Part shown: positions 14,500 through 14,599 of the stretch, piece after piece | Position numbering within the stretch: the first letter of the stretch is position 1 | Layout: the number at the start of each line of letters is the position of its first letter | Source: an uncultured Clostridium sp. | GTDB taxonomy: Bacteria; Bacillota; Clostridia; Lachnospirales; Lachnospiraceae | Assembly: GCA_937902905.1 (NCBI GenBank) | Contig: CALELW010000076.1 | Coordinates: 1 to 14,599, forward strand | DNA length: 14,599 bases | Direction of reading: 5' to 3' | The notes under the pieces: model-generated | What the model was told of the DNA's origin: nothing | The model's database searches: none | The model's input: only the letters and a program-made list of their open reading frames with translations | Made by a program: the position numbers and the translations under genes

Positions 14500-14528
14500 A
14501 TCATATCACAGATAGTTTTTCATTTCAA
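14500..14528 (-). promoter_or_regulatory. Sigma-A type promoter for the tarI operon
   Basis: On the minus strand a -35 TTGAAA (14523-14528) is followed after 17 bases by TATGAT (14500-14505) with an extended TGA just before it. The 11 bases TGTGATATGAT are identical to those of the minus-strand promoter at 1842-1852. The tarI start is about 36 bases downstream, the same distance as at the other promoter. Confidence 0.75.
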
Positions 14529-14553
14529 CTCATCATCCGGACGAGTTTGTGTC

Positions 14554-14575
14554 AAGTGTTCGTTGGCACTTTTTT
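14554..14575 (+). terminator. Weak hairpin with T-run upstream of tarI, possible plus-strand terminator
   Basis: AAGTG (14554-14558) pairs with CACTT (14567-14571), extendable by two G-T pairs, and is followed by a run of six T (14570-14575). It would end transcripts coming rightward on the plus strand, but no plus-strand gene precedes it here. The short stem makes this uncertain. The rest of 14529-14599 shows nothing else I can name. Confidence 0.25.
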
Positions 14576-14599
14576 GTTTTCCGTAATTCCGTAGAAAAA

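Noticed and set aside
14523..14555. TTGACA at 14550-14555 (minus strand) as a second tarI promoter
   Set aside because: At 16-18 bases downstream there is no acceptable -10 (TGAGTT), whereas 14500-14528 has a full promoter.

Overview
The window looks like a cell-surface polymer biosynthesis locus of a low-GC Gram-positive bacterium, most likely a Firmicute of the Clostridia/Lachnospiraceae kind. The evidence is AT-rich DNA, strong AGGAGG-type ribosome binding sites, consensus sigma-A promoters, a tarI/tarJ pair for CDP-ribitol, and a secreted protein with bacterial Ig-like (Big_2) repeats. The taxonomic call is inference; no rRNA or tRNA gene is present.

Layout. (A) 1-1806, minus strand: the 5' part of a multi-membrane-span GT-C-like protein (runs off the left edge), preceded by a GtrB/DPM1-like polyprenyl-phosphate glycosyltransferase. 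(B) 1807-1946: a compact divergent promoter region with two well-formed promoters whose -35 boxes are 5 bp apart. (C) 1947-8704, plus strand, five tightly packed genes: a fusion of a TagF/TarL-like polyol-phosphate transferase with a GT42/DUF115-like domain, a CMP-Kdo-synthetase-like cytidylyltransferase (kdsB type), a secreted Big_2 plus PIG-L deacetylase, a DRE-TIM pyruvate-aldolase-like enzyme with an extra C-terminal domain, and a KdsC-like HAD phosphatase. (D) 8676-14464, minus strand, five tightly coupled genes transcribed towards C: tarI, tarJ, a family 2 glycosyltransferase, a second GT-C-like membrane protein and an acyltransferase-3 membrane protein. A promoter for D lies at 14500-14528. 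Blocks C and D converge and their last genes overlap by 29 bp.

How the genes may work together (inference). TarJ and TarI would supply CDP-ribitol, which the N-terminal half of the 1947-4019 protein could polymerise or transfer. The kdsB-like, aldolase-like and kdsC-like genes form a set that could make a CMP-activated 3-deoxy-2-ulosonic acid in a Gram-positive. The pyruvate-aldolase-like enzyme would stand where a PEP-dependent KdsA or NeuB synthase is normally found; neither of those is in the window. The GT42-like half of the 1947-4019 protein, whose gene overlaps kdsB by 4 bp, is the natural candidate to use the CMP-sugar. The GT2/GT-C proteins, the acyltransferase and the secreted deacetylase would decorate or trim the polymer on the membrane or outside. 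This candidate ulosonic-acid/ribitol-phosphate system is the most interesting content of the window.

There is no stretch over 300 bases without a gene, and I see no mobile element, CRISPR array or RNA gene.
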